From NCBI RefSeq assembly GCF_020283565.1, contig NC_060059.1, forward strand, positions 47,512,572 to 47,576,571: DNA of 64,000 nucleotides, given 5' to 3'. Source of the stretch: Trifolium pratense (lineage: Eukaryota > Streptophyta > Magnoliopsida > Fabales > Fabaceae). The translations under genes and the position numbers were made by a program. Within the stretch, counting starts at the first letter, position 1; each line of letters opens with the position of its first letter. This document shows positions 25,541 through 36,034 of the stretch, piece by piece. The notes under the pieces were generated by a model, which was not told where the DNA came from, did not search any database, and worked only from the letters and a program-made list of their open reading frames with translations.

Positions 25541-25697
25541 CGAATCTCCCCCCCGTTTGTGCCTTGCTTCCGGTGAAGGCGGTGACCGAAACGGCCGCCC
25601 TAGATGTGCCCTAGGGGCGGCGCTCCTCTCTCTCTCTGCCTCTCATACGTGACTGAGTTGACTCAGTTGTTATTAGCTATTTATATTGATGATATTT

Positions 25698-25924
25698 TTA
25701 TTTTTATTTTTTGAAAACTTGGTATCCGGCCTTAGGACCGACTAATCCAAGGGGACCAATCCCACCGCCCACTTGCGGGGGCCCCATTTAAAGCCAGAGT
25801 TTTTTTGCTCTGTATGGACTTAACCCACCGAAATTGGCACCAATGGGAATCGAACCTGAGACCTTGAGAGGAGCATACTCCAAGGGCCCAAGCCAACACC
25901 ACTCGACCAACCCCAAGTGGGTTG
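25698..25924 (-). mobile_element. tRNA-derived SINE
   Basis: The minus strand starts CCCACTTGGGGTTGGTCGAG with A-box-like TGGTCGAGTGGTGTTGGC, then B-box GGTTCGATTCC, and ends in an A-rich tail (AAAAAATAAAAATAAAAA). TTATATTGATGATATT repeats flank it (25681-25696 and 25925-25940). Two related copies occur at 28944 and 43910. Confidence 0.85.
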
Positions 25925-26144
25925 TTATATTGATGATATTACTTTTTATAATGTAAATATGGTTAAAAAAATTAAAAATTTAAAGTTTGCAATAACATTA
26001 ATTTAATAGATTTAATAGTAAATCCATGTGTCTAAACGGTGATGTTCTGATAAACTAAAATGTACGACTTTTATATGAAGAAATTTTAAAAAAATCGAAT
26101 AAAAAGTTTGCACCCCCTGACTCAGGGTCTTGGATCCGCCACTG

Positions 26145-27162
26145 GTTTCTCGTGTAAATGCAATGAATTTATATAGTTGACAGACATTGTTGTAGATTTA
26201 AAATTTGTTGTTCGAAGTGTAAATGAGCCACATTTATCGTTGCTCTCTTTTCAACATGCTCCTTGTGGAACTTAATTTACAAGTTTTTTGGTTTGAAATG
26301 GCCAAAAAGACAAATATTGTTGATTGCTTGCGGCGAGTGGTGCCATGGTTGTCGAGTAATTTAAATTTTCAAAATATTATTGTTATATGACATTACTATT
26401 TTTTAGTACAAAAATCTTAAAAAGACACAGAAATACGGAGACCAAATCTATGAAATAGTAGAAACATGAGGACTAAAACTTTAAGGTTTAACCTCAAGGA
26501 AACTATTGACCATATCTAATTTTATAGTATTTTACAAATTTAAACAACTAAATTAACCGAATCCAAAACTTTATTTCTCAAAAGAAATTGAGAATTTCAT
26601 TTGAAGAGAGATAAACTCAATAACAGTTAGATGAAATGACAGAAGTTTCTTTTAATTTAATCAAGGTCAAAAGTTCTTTTTAGTTTAATCAAGCTCATTT
26701 GGAGATCAGAAGGCTTAAATGATTAATCGTTGTAGTTACCCTGATTCATGTCAAAATAAAAAAAAATTAAAATAAAAAAAAAATAAAATAGGAGAAGATG
26801 AACCTAACCTAAGATGAGCCCATGGTTCATGGACACATGTCAGCACCACTCTCTTCCGGCCCCATGTTTCTTTTATACCTTTCAAAAATCTCATTTTGCC
26901 AAATTCAAAACGTAGAAATCAAAGTTTTTTCAAATTTTTTCTAGTATAAATTCAGAAAACAGAAATCGAATTTTTTTTCTTAAGGAAAAAAAAATTCGAT
27001 AAATAGAATCGGAAATTTTTATTAATGGGATAAAAAAGAAATCCTGGAAAAAAGAAACATGGGACAGAAGAGAAGCTATCCACTCCAAAACCCAGCAAGA
27101 AAGTGATTGTCTTGAATTGATGAACCAATCATAACAATCTGGCTTCCAAACTGGGAAAGACA
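26145..27162 (+). promoter_or_regulatory. Intergenic region and presumed promoter of the lumen protein gene
   Basis: It starts with the right hAT target duplication. The remainder is AT-rich with no ORF of note on the + strand. Transcription of the lumen protein gene should start within the last few hundred bases, but I cannot place a TATA box confidently. Confidence 0.4.
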
Positions 27163-30100
27163 ATGATGGCGCATTATCCTCCTCTTCTTCACAATCCATC
27201 ATCATTCGTATCTGTAGCATTTCCCCAACTACACTCACCTCCTCTTCGAACATTATTACTATCCAAAACGCTGTCGTGTCATCTCTCTTCATCACACAAC
27301 AACAACAACAACACTTGCACTTCCAATTCCACCATTTCTTCACTTACCAAACCTTTACATTTTGCTCTATCCGGTGCCCTCTCACTTTGCTTATTATTCG
27401 GAGGTACTACTTACTCATTATTCAACTTTCACTCTTTTTTTTTTCTTATTTAATTTCTATACTGTAAATAACTGAAATTTCTTGAACTTGACAGGAGCTG
27501 AATTAGCTGAAGCAGCTAAAGCTGGTGTTAATAAGCCAGAATTGCTTCCTAAGGAGTTCACTACAGTCATTGATGTTGCTGGATTCCTATCCGACGGACA
27601 GGTATTAGGGTCCTGTATGGATAAACAACTTAATTATGCATTTATGGTATAGGCAGCAGTATCAGCTTATGTTTAAGCTATTTCTTGTTTTCTACAATAA
27701 AATGAAATCAAACTGTTTTCGTATAAGTTATAAACTGTTTTCACAAGCTATTCTCATTTCGGAGAGCTTATGAAAATAAGCTGAAAACAATTCATGGACT
27801 AATGTTTATGCCATAAATGAATCTCAAATAAGCTAATCAAATAGACTTGTCTAACCAAGTTCGGTTTCTGGTGGGAACAAGTCTTAGCCAGACTTTACTT
27901 ACATCGCAGCCGAACTCTGGGATAGCAATAATTTTAAATTTCGTTGTGATCTTTCATACCGCAGAAGATAAAGACCTATGAAATCTTTATATTTTTGTCG
28001 CATTTGGGAACTACAATTTAAAACTATCTAATGCTTTTATTTTATTGTGTGTCAAATTAATGCTAGCGTTCAGGGTTCTATGACATAATAGTTTTGGTGA
28101 TGTTAAAACCTCAAAGCAACTTCGATTGAAGCTGCATTGACCACATTTGGTTGTGATATTCTGTAATATCAAGGATTGTGACATGGCTGCAACTATTATC
28201 GCGATTACTATTTAAAACATAGCTAATGATTGTTGCTCTTGGAATAATATTAATGATGTTTTATTGATCATTGATGTGCAGGAGAAGAGACTGACGCAAG
28301 AGATTTCTACTCTTGAAGAAGATACTGGAGTCAAGTTGAGAGTTTTGGCTCAGAACTATCCTGATACTCCAGGTCAGGGACGGATCCAGAATTTTTGATT
28401 AGTCGGGTCAATGTCATTTGTTATAAATAATGATAATAAATTTTTAAGTTTGTCCTTTACATTACTGATATTAGTATATATGTTTGTCTTTGTCATCAAA
28501 TTTTGAGTTAATTCCGTCAAAAACTTTCATGTGGCACACCTTAATTAAGTTATCCACGTGTACGATATAAACAGAAACTTGACTAAGTGGACTAACTTAT
28601 TGTAACGTTTGTAATGTAATAGACGAGCTTAAAACTTTTTAAATATATGAGACCAAATTAATACTTAAAATAAATGTAAGAAATCAAACATGCAATTTAA
28701 CCAAAACAAATTAACCAAAAAGAAAAACCAAAATAAAAGGCTTACTTGCAAAAATAGTATCTCTATTTTAAAATCAAATTTTTTGGTCCTCAACTTTATC
28801 AAACTTATGAAAATAGAGGACAAAAAGTTTGATTTTAAAATAGATAGACTATTTTCACGAGTTTAATAAAATAGGAACCAAAGATACAATTAAGTCAAAA
28901 CAAAATAAGGAATTAAAAGAGAATACAAGTCCTAAATTTTAAAACCCACTTGGGTTGGTGCATTGGTATTGACTTGGGACCTGGGAGTGTGCTCCTCTTG
29001 AGGTCTGAGGTTCGATTCTCTCTGGCGCCATAAGAAAAGGGCGTTGAGAAACTTTTTTTACTTTCATTCTTTTGTATTATGAATATGTGTGTGGAGAAGT
29101 TACTTTATTTTATTCCATTTGAGTGCTTGAAAGTTGAAGTGAAAATATTTGTTTGATTGTTTCCATTCCCTCTCCATTCTATGGCAAGGTGATTGTACTT
29201 TTATCATATACTACAGTTGCAAAACTTAAAACAGATATTATATTAGTTTGTATAAGTTCCATCGGTGGCCTGTGTGTGGGCAAGACAAAATTTGATGTGG
29301 GGGCAACATGTAAAAATGGTTATTTATTGGTTAAAAGATAATTGAAGGAGTGGGGTCAGCTGCACCCATTTTCTATAGTGTGCATCCGTCCCTGCTCCAG
29401 GTTTATGCTCAGGGTCTTTGCACAGTTTATGGTTAAGTTGAGGTTATTAATTAATGAAACTTGAAAACTGAAATTTGTGTATTGTTATTATGCAGGTTTG
29501 GCTATCAAAGATTTCTGGCAAGTAGATGACAGAACAATTGTCTTTGTTGCTGATCCCACATTTGGTAGAGTCTATGCGACCATGTGCCTATACTTAAGTG
29601 TTTGCAAGTAGAATTGCTTTTGTATCTAGAATAAATTTTAACTTGAATTTCGAATTTAGAGATTTTTCCTCCAAAAGTGGTTTTTCGCCTGGAATTTTTA
29701 GTTAAACTTATTTTTACGTGAATGTATCCAAAAATATAAAATTTAACGTTCAACTCACTTTTAATCAGAATCAATTCAGTTAAACTGATTTTTGGGTAGG
29801 TGCAAACACAAACAATTAGACCTTTCTGTTATTATTGTTCTTCTGTTTTGTTGGTTTTGTTGGTTTTTTTGGCTTCTTCAAAGTAGGTAATGTTAAAGAA
29901 TTTTTTTGTTGATCAGGAAATATATTGAACTTCAACGTTGGTGCTACAGTTGATTTGGACGTGCCACGTAGTTTCTGGAGTCGCTTAGCAGGCAAGTACG
30001 GGAACATTTTCTATTGGAGGGAGAAGGTAAGTTCTGCTTTTCAATGTGCTTGTTTTTTTTATTAGCTTAGTATGTTAATTATTTGATCATTGATGACGGT

Positions 30101-30212
30101 TTAATACCAAAAAAAATAGGGGGAAGATGCATCTATTGAATCAGCAGTTATGGCAATTTCTAGTTGCTTGAGAGAACCCGTTGGGCCGAATAATTGTTCT
30201 GAGGTGAAATAG
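27163..30212 (+). CDS. Thylakoid lumen 15.0-kDa-like protein, TPM-domain type
   Basis: Six exons: 27163-27403, 27495-27601, 28282-28372, 29496-29564, 29917-30026, 30120-30212 (711 nt, 236 residues). All junctions keep frame and all introns are GT-AG. The N-terminus is rich in Ser, Pro and Leu with an Asn run (NNNNN), then a hydrophobic stretch (about residues 66-81), as in a bipartite chloroplast/thylakoid targeting peptide. Processing probably occurs near AEAAKAG. The mature part shows KPELLPKEFTTVIDVAGFLS, VKLRVLAQNYPDTPG, IKDFWQVDDRTIVFVADPTF, NILNFNVGATVDLDVPRSFW and a Cys pair near the end (SSCLREPVGPNNC). This closely resembles the Arabidopsis thylakoid lumenal 15.0-kDa protein 2 (At5g52970, recalled). 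Its role is not well defined. Two tandem ATGs are possible starts. An hAT element occupies the start of intron 3 and should be spliced out. Confidence 0.9.
27612..27855. mobile_element. MITE-like insertion in intron 2 of the lumen protein gene
   Basis: A segment with GTATGGATAAACAACTTAAT at one end and a degenerate inverse (TAAGCTAATCAAATAG) at the other. Internal TAAGCT/AGCTTA words resemble plant hAT-type MITEs. No target duplication was found. Confidence 0.45.
28375..29394. mobile_element. Non-autonomous hAT element at the exon 3 splice donor
   Basis: The ends CAGGGACGGATCC and GCATCCGTCCCTG are flanked by the perfect 8-bp duplication CTCCAGGT (28367-28374 and 29395-29402). The duplication contains the exon 3 donor CCAG|GT, so both copies of the donor remain. 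Length 1020 bp, no transposase frame, with a SINE inside. Confidence 0.92.
28944..29058 (+). mobile_element. tRNA-derived SINE nested in the hAT element
   Basis: Begins CCCACTTGGGTTGGTGCATT with an A-box-like TGGTGCATTGGTATTGAC and a B-box GGTTCGATTC. It is the same family as 25698-25924 (opposite strand) and 43910-44034. Confidence 0.8.
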
Positions 30213-30992
30213 ATTTCTTTCATTCTTCTTATTTCATCATCTGATAACCCTCCTGGAGTCCTAGGTGTATAGAGAACTTAAAGTATGGAGTACGGTACAT
30301 TAATTTCATCTTTTTACTTGTATTATGTTGAATTTATGTATCTTTTATACTCCTATGTTAATACATATGGGTCATGATGCATTGTATTTTAATCTCGTTG
30401 TATAAATAGGAGATGTAAGAAATTATACATCAATGATCAAACTAATTTGTTAATATACAAACTATGGTGTCTTAGTTCAGACTTCAGATGGTGTAAACAC
30501 TTTTGAAGTCTTCTGCTTAAACTGACAATATTCTTCTTAAGCTGGGGGATCACTTGAGACTTGTTGAGAGTTATCTTTAGTGTTTCCTTAGTCGCTGCGT
30601 TGGATGAATCAAGTAAAACACAACTGTGCAACTTGTCCTACTGATTTTTGTCTAAATCCGGATGGAAGTATATTTATAACTGTCTTTGATGCCTTATCCT
30701 TTGTAAAAAGTTGTTGATTGGCATTTTGCTCCTTGTTAGGTGTCTCGGTGTCTGGCACAAGCAATTATTTGTAGTAGTCTAAGCCTTTTGTTCACAAAAA
30801 AAGTGTATGCATCAATAAATCAATAATTGATACTATATGCATATTAATTTATAAGTGTTAAATAACAAATGGTCGTCGCAAGATGAATAGATTGTATAGC
30901 CATTAGATCTGAGTACAAGTTGATTTTGGATTCAGATATAACGGTTCTACTGTCCGCTGCATCTTGCAGCGACTGTTGTAGATGTGCCAAAT
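30213..30992. other. 3' flank of the lumen protein gene and intergenic DNA
   Basis: The first few hundred bases are T-rich, consistent with a 3'UTR. No further coding region is recognised. Confidence 0.5.
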
Positions 30993-31400
30993 CCTATCAC
31001 ACAATTCATTCTCTCCAACTATATACAACACAAATCTATCCCCCACTAAATTTCCTTTTGTCCTCGTCTTTTCCTTATTTTCTCTCTCCCCTCACATTCA
31101 TTTTTATTGTGGCAAGGGCTGCATTGTTGTAGAAGATACTTGCTCTCTTATGATAGATCAAAGATGAAATGTCATTTTTTATAGATAGAGATAGATTTAT
31201 GCAGAGAGTGAGCTATGAGAGAAGATTAGGATTCATTAGAAGGAGCAAGGATCCTCTCCCATAATGCAACTCCATGTAACAATGAAAAGGAGTGTGGGGT
31301 GAAGACAAAATGATGAATAGAGAGAAGAAGATTTAGAGAGTGATAGGTGGAAATTTATAGGTTTGCAAAGAGAAGTGTCACTTTGTGTGATCTTGAGATG
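30993..31400. repeat. Large imperfect inverted duplication (hairpin-forming)
   Basis: The segment about 30993-31146 resembles the reverse complement of about 31238-31400. The best-matching part pairs CTGCATTGTTGTAGAAGATA (from 31119) with the minus-strand reading of 31241-31268 (TTGCATTATGGGAGAGG followed by ATCCTTGCTCC). The loop is about 90 nt. The layout resembles a young MIRNA foldback or a simple inverted duplication. I recognise no known miRNA in it. Confidence 0.5.
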
Positions 31401-31475
31401 TATTTTACACTTACATTCTTTGATAATCATTCACCTATACTGAGAAACAACTATGTAGGTTAACTTATATCAAAT

Positions 31476-32160
31476 TGTTGGGGAGACTGTGGAAGTGGCG
31501 GGAGCACAATAAACTAATGGTCCAAGACTATTAAGAGATCTTATCGGAAATATGAGCCATCTCTCTTTTATATATCCAATATTGAACCAATTTATAGTCA
31601 ATGTACCTTAGAATTTGTGTTGAGTCTAACTCAACCCTTACAAAACGGGATTGTAAGGTGAAGACTACCCATCGCTTATAAACACATTTTCAGGTTATAT
31701 CTCATCAAATGTTAATTATTTGATAATGGGTAGCCAATAGTTTTTGGATACACCCTAATACTAGTGTTGGGTCACGAGGGAGCCTAAAACACCGGTGTGA
31801 ATCATCACATTGAGCTAAGAGCAACAACATAAGTGATTTGGACACCACATTTATCTTGGGGATCTTGGATCATTTAACCGTTGTTGTTTCTGGTGCTCTG
31901 CCAACTCCCCAACAAATAGTATTAAAGCCATGGTTTGAGTTTGTAGGGAGCGAGAGTAATATCCTGGTGTTTGGGTCAGTATAGTGATGTGGGATGTTCA
32001 CACTCCATAGACAGTTTGTTGGTATTCAAATATGAATAGTAGTCCCACACTGGCTATAAATAGGTTTGATGTCGAATATATAAGAGGCTCATTTTCGATG
32101 ATCCTGAATCATTAGACTATTGTGCTTCCAAAGCTATCTCAGACTTCCCAACACATATGG
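31476..32160 (+). mobile_element. TRIM-like retroelement remnants
   Basis: LTR-like ends TGTTGGGGAG (31476) and CTCCCCAACA (ending 31914) enclose a segment followed by a degraded primer-site word (AGTATTAAAGCC) and a short interior with GTTTGAGTTTGTAGGGAGCG. A second terminal repeat carrying CCCACACTGGCTATAAATAGG ends near CTTCCCAACA (about 32154). A minus-strand TRIM LTR fragment (31608-31710: AACTCAACCCTTACAAAACG) is embedded. Boundaries are approximate. Confidence 0.5.
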
Positions 32161-32471
32161 ATCCGGTTGAGTGTTTTCATGAAGATATGTAATGTGAGGC
32201 ATCAAGTCAACTAATTTGGGTTGTATAGTTAAACACTACATGATCGAAATTTTTTATACTGAATAGCCTCTAATGTTCTTTTAGTCTTTCAAATTATCTA
32301 CACTCATGGAATAACAAATCATTCATACTGAACAATATCAATTTTTTGTTGTTGACAAAATACTTAACAGTGTTATTGATATAAAAACAGTGTTACAAAA
32401 TATAAGGAACATTATATATCATATTATACATTTTCAATTGGTAACAAAAAGGCTTAATTAATGATTACTAT

Positions 32472-32794
32472 TGTTAATAGTGCCACATCGGTTGTGAGAT
32501 GACCCAAATATATGTTTATAAAGTAGAGACAATTCTTACTTTACAAGACAGTTTTGTAGGATTGAGTTAGACCCAACTTTCAAATCTAAGATGGTATCAG
32601 GTTTCTGATCGGGCCATCCACCATTTATATCCGCGCACCAAACCCAATAATGTTAGGCGCAAACGGGTGTGTTAAGAGTACCCCTGCCACATCGGTTGTG
32701 AGATGACCTGGATATATGTTATAAAGTAGAGGTAATCCCCACCTTACAAGCTGATTTTGTAGAGTTGAGTTCGACCCAACTCTCAATTCTAAGA
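32472..32794 (+). mobile_element. Complete TRIM (terminal-repeat retrotransposon in miniature)
   Basis: Two direct repeats, 32472-32591 and 32670-32794, both begin TGTTAA and carry CCACATCGGTTGTGAGATGA. The first is followed at once by TGGTATCAG, the initiator Met tRNA primer site. The whole 323 bp is flanked by the 5-bp duplication ACTAT (32467-32471 and 32795-32799). There is no coding capacity. The same family occurs at 46127-46428 and as fragments at 31608 and 33729. Confidence 0.88.
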
Positions 32795-32918
32795 ACTATT
32801 ATAATTATACATCTATCATGATAAGTTAGGAACATCTATCTATCCATAGATCTGCAGTTTATCTATAGTTTGGAATGCTTTCTTGGTTTGCGCCTTAGTT
32901 TAGTGATCTCTGGTCATC

Positions 32919-33215
32919 TCATCTATGACCATCTATAATGTTCTGTAACTGTTGAGGCTGGCAAGGGACAGCAATAGCTCCTTTGTGCATGAAACCATAC
33001 TCTTCCTGAGCTTGATCAAGTAGTCCTATAAATTCAGGATCACTCAAGTACTCTAACCCAATGATAAACCTTTTAATTTCTCCATCCTTCATTGCAACAA
33101 CAGCAAAATATCCTTCCCTTACATCCTCTGCCACCAGCTCTTCACTGAAATCATGCCTTTTGTGTACAAAATGTGAGATACCTTTTTGTATCTTCCCAAC
33201 AAAAGAAAGAACCAT
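32919..33215 (-). CDS. SAUR-family auxin-responsive protein
   Basis: Intronless, 98 residues, the normal size of Small Auxin Up RNA proteins. The conserved SAUR core is clear: DVREGYFAVVAMKDGEIKRF (about residues 30-50), the IIGLEYLSDPEFIGLLDQAQ helix segment, EEYGFMHKGAIAVPC and a C-terminal QQLQNIIDG. In Arabidopsis, SAUR proteins typically inhibit PP2C-D phosphatases, activating plasma-membrane H+-ATPases and cell expansion. That role is inferred here from the family. The closest relatives in the window are the genes at 34963-35265 and 54425-54748, all on the minus strand, suggesting a tandem cluster. The frame is intact. Confidence 0.93.
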   Translation of the reverse strand: MVLSFVGKIQKGISHFVHKRHDFSEELVAEDVREGYFAVVAMKDGEIKRFIIGLEYLSDPEFIGLLDQAQEEYGFMHKGAIAVPCQPQQLQNIIDGHR

Positions 33216-33728
33216 CTTTTACTTAATGTTTATAGTGTTTGGTGTTTTAATTTTCTGAACTTGAAAGCTTCTAATTTTTTGAGTTTGAAGATTCTATATG
33301 CTGAGTATTGATACTTATACTGTGAACATGCTGAAACACAAGAAAAATGTTTTTCGCGTAGTCACCGTGTGGTTCTAGAAGCCATACACTTGGCGATATA
33401 TGCATTCATTTATTTATTTTTGATAATTCAATATATGCATTCATTGTGATCTATATTGTTCAATGAATATTATTATTGATATGTCAATTTCTTCTTATTC
33501 AATACACGCTAAGCAGCTTGTATCTTTAGAGGGATGGCAAGACATGCTTGTCCCTACCGATAATAATATCAGAGAGTATGGTGCATTGTGTTTGTGTTGA
33601 ATGGAAGGTGTCTTAACAGCCACAATTATCATTTTTTAAAGATCATTCTTGTGAATATGCATGGAGTCTCTTACTATTTGTTAGGTGGGATTTTTAGTTT
33701 GTAATGCATTCAAGTAATCTTAAAATTT

Positions 33729-33811
33729 AGTTTGAGTCCAACTTAACCTTACAAAACCGACTTCTAACATGAGGGGCCGCTTATAAACACATTTTCAAAC
33801 AACTCATCCAT
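33729..33811 (-). repeat. TRIM LTR fragment
   Basis: Contains GAGTCCAACTTAACCTTACA and CTTATAAACACATTTTCA, matching in reverse orientation the LTR of the TRIM at 32472-32794. Confidence 0.6.
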
Positions 33812-34029
33812 TGTACTTGTAGTACTCTTTCTAAGAGTGAGCACTCGCTCGCACTTAGTAAGCATGAACCATGTGATTGATTGTTTTATAGTAGTTTCTA
33901 TGCTGAAAGCATTTTAAAAATTAAGTATTACGAAAACTTTCAAAATGTAGAAGTCACTTAATCAATTGTGAAAAAAAAGTAACAATAATAATAAAATAGA
34001 ATCTTTCTACCAAAAAAAAAAAAAAAGAA

Positions 34030-34180
34030 TTTACCAACAATAAATTGGTCCAAGTGGTAAGGGTCTTGATCCCCTTCGATTCCCGACTCATGCTTATGAA
34101 AAAAATTCAATTAGGAAGCGGAACCCACCTCGTGTGCCCCATAGATTCTCTGACCGAGATTAATTATTATTAATGATAGT
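34030..34180 (+). mobile_element. SINE-like element
   Basis: A-box-like TGGTCCAAGTGGTAAGGG and B-box-like CCTTCGATTCCC are spaced as in a tRNA-derived head, followed by a non-tRNA body (GCGGAACCCACCTCGTGTGC). A preceding poly(A) run (34011-34025) may belong to other DNA. I saw no clear target duplication. Confidence 0.45.
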
Positions 34181-34962
34181 GGAAACTTCGTACTATTATG
34201 ATGGTAACGAAAACCCTGATGTCACATAGTCTCAAAGTTGATCCTAAAATCCCAAATAACAAATTCAAAAGCCAACTAAACACAGGAGATAACATAATGA
34301 TAACTAAAACTAGCTACTGCTAAAGTGATTTGCTGATTAATCCTCAACTTCTGCTTAGATGCCATCCATCCTCACCTGTCAACTTATCATATACCTGCAC
34401 AAACGATGAGCATGCATACCTGCACAACTTATCATATTTTTTTCTGTTCTTTTAAATACAAATATTGAATTTTTTTTCTCCGTATTATTTGGTGAATCAT
34501 GATTGGTTATTGGGGAAGAAGAAAAAGAATTTTTGGTGATAATTTGAGATTTTAGAGTTTTTTTTATTGGGAGAAGAGTTGAACATACGGAGATGAAGAA
34601 TAAGCAAATGTGGAACAATCATATTTTACATTTTTATTTTAATTTTAAAAAAAGTGGCGTTGAGTTTGCGTCACCTCAACGTATATTTGGAGAAAAATTG
34701 GGAGAAACCTACCAAATTAAAAACGAGAAAGCTTAAGAGACCAAAATCACTCAAGAAAAAAAACAGGAAGATTAAAATCACATAATTGCAACACTTGTAA
34801 GATAAATATTAACAAATTATAATATTTGATACTAATAAAACACAAATTAATGCTATAACAACCGAATACTCATTGCAATTCATCGCAACAGTTGCAATGT
34901 CCGCAACTGCGACCTCAATTTATAACCATGCTAAAAACTAAAATATCCAAGTAGTTAATTAT

Positions 34963-35265
34963 CTACCCTCTAGAACTATGTAGAATGTTCTGCAATTCTT
35001 GAGGCCCACAAGGGACTGCAAGAGTTCCCTGCTGTCTAAAACCATACTCTTCCCTAGCTTGATCAAGTAATCTCAAAAATACAGGATCATTCAAGTACTC
35101 TAATCCAATCATAAACCTTTTGGTTTCTCCATCTTTCATTGCAACCACAACAAAATATCCTTCCCTAACATCTTCATTGAAGTAGTTTTTGGGCACAATT
35201 AGTGAGAGTCCCTTTTGTATTTTCCTAACCAAAGATTTCAGCATCTTGATTAATGATTTCAACAA
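34963..35265 (-). CDS. SAUR-family auxin-responsive protein
   Basis: Intronless, 100 residues from the first ATG. The second Met (residue 8, at 35244) gives MLKSLVRKIQKG, which lines up with the starts of the two other SAURs here, so a 93-residue product is more likely. Core motifs are DVREGYFVVVAMKDGETKRF, MIGLEYLNDPVFLRLLDQAR, EEYGFRQQGTLAVPC and ELQNIL. A TATA box (minus strand TATAAATA, 35334-35341) sits about 70-95 nt upstream. The family function in auxin-induced growth is inferred. The frame is intact. Confidence 0.93.
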   Translation of the reverse strand: MLKSLIKMLKSLVRKIQKGLSLIVPKNYFNEDVREGYFVVVAMKDGETKRFMIGLEYLNDPVFLRLLDQAREEYGFRQQGTLAVPCGPQELQNILHSSRG

Positions 35266-35333
35266 GCTAGTGAACTCGAAAGTTTAATTATATGTATGAA
35301 TTTATTTAGAGGATAGTACAGAGTTTAATTAGC

Positions 35334-35341
35334 TATTTATA
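35334..35341 (-). promoter_or_regulatory. TATA box of the 34963 SAUR gene
   Basis: The minus strand reads TATAAATA, at a suitable distance from either start codon and preserved in similar context upstream of the third SAUR (54862-54868). Confidence 0.65.
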
Positions 35342-35545
35342 CTGAGAATTGGGATTTATCATGCATGCATGGGGGAAAATAATTAAACACACGAAATTTC
35401 TTGCCACTTGTGATTAGGTATTGCCAAACATTACCATCATTTGGCAAATAATATATCATGCTGATAAGATCAAAATTAATCGCAATAGTTTCATTAAAAA
35501 AAATTAGTTTAGAGACCCGAATGTACATGTCTATTAACTTTTATT

Positions 35546-36020
35546 TGTTAGAATATTTTCTAATATTATGTGGGCTACAATCAATTATGGGTTTTGGTTT
35601 TAATAAAAACGGGTTGATGTTGTTGTGATCCATTTGATGATGCTTAAACCCGGTAATTGTGATCAGTAATAATTGGCTTGAACACTAATTCTGATTTGTG
35701 TAGAAACAAAGTGTAGGCTCAACTCTAGAGTCCATGATGGGTGGTACTAGGGTTGTTATCTTATAAATAGATAGGCTAGGTCCCCTTTGCCGTCACGTCG
35801 TCAAGCTAGCAATAAGCTGAACGCTTGCTCATTTGTTGTCTTCCCCATCAAAGACCTCAAAGACTGGAGCATGTGATTAGGCAGAGGAAGACCTTGTCTA
35901 GTATATCGATGTTTTCGATATTGGTGCACTTCCGGTAACGATGATTTATGATTATGATTATCAAGTAAGTGTGTTCTAATCTCATATAATATGTCGATCT
36001 CTAAATTGTTAATTATTACA
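35546..36020 (+). repeat. 5' LTR of the second non-autonomous element
   Basis: 475 bp with TGTTAG...ATTACA ends and a TATA-like CTTATAAATAGATAGG near 35758. An 11-bp segment missing from the 3' LTR (near 35810) and several substitutions indicate an insertion older than the one at 1-6975. Confidence 0.88.
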
Positions 36021-36022
36021 TG

Positions 36023-36034
36023 TGGTATCAGAGC
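36023..36034 (+). other. Primer binding site (initiator Met tRNA type)
   Basis: TGGTATCAGAGC, two bases after the 5' LTR. Confidence 0.9.

Larger units (their letters stand above)
19070..25680 (-). mobile_element. Nearly full-length L1-type LINE, coding regions broken
   Basis: On the minus strand it carries ORF1 and ORF2 in the standard plant L1 order, then a 3' tail with a (TA)n tract and a short poly(A) (minus strand, about 19063-19069). The direct repeat TTATATTGATGATATTTTT (19049-19067 and 25681-25699) flanks it as a target-site duplication. Length is about 6.6 kb, close to a complete element. Confidence 0.9.
18502..26144. mobile_element. Non-autonomous hAT element enlarged by nested L1 and SINE
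   Basis: The ends CAGGGGCGGATCC (18502) and GGATCCGCCACTG (26144) form imperfect terminal inverted repeats of the common plant hAT type. They are flanked by the perfect 8-bp target duplication GTTTCTCG (18494-18501 and 26145-26152), which is diagnostic of hAT. Removing the L1 and the SINE leaves roughly 0.8 kb with no transposase, so the element was non-autonomous before it was invaded. Confidence 0.9.
33216..34962. other. Intergenic region between SAUR genes
   Basis: It holds the promoter of the 32919 gene (immediately to its right), a TRIM LTR fragment (33729-33811), a SINE-like unit (34030-34180) and otherwise AT-rich DNA with no supported gene. Confidence 0.5.

Noticed and set aside
25840..25890. 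B-box words (GGTTCGATTCC) suggesting tRNA genes here and at 29010, 34080, 43270 and 43975.
   Set aside because: No cloverleaf can be drawn and an A-rich tail or target duplication follows, so they are tRNA-derived SINEs.
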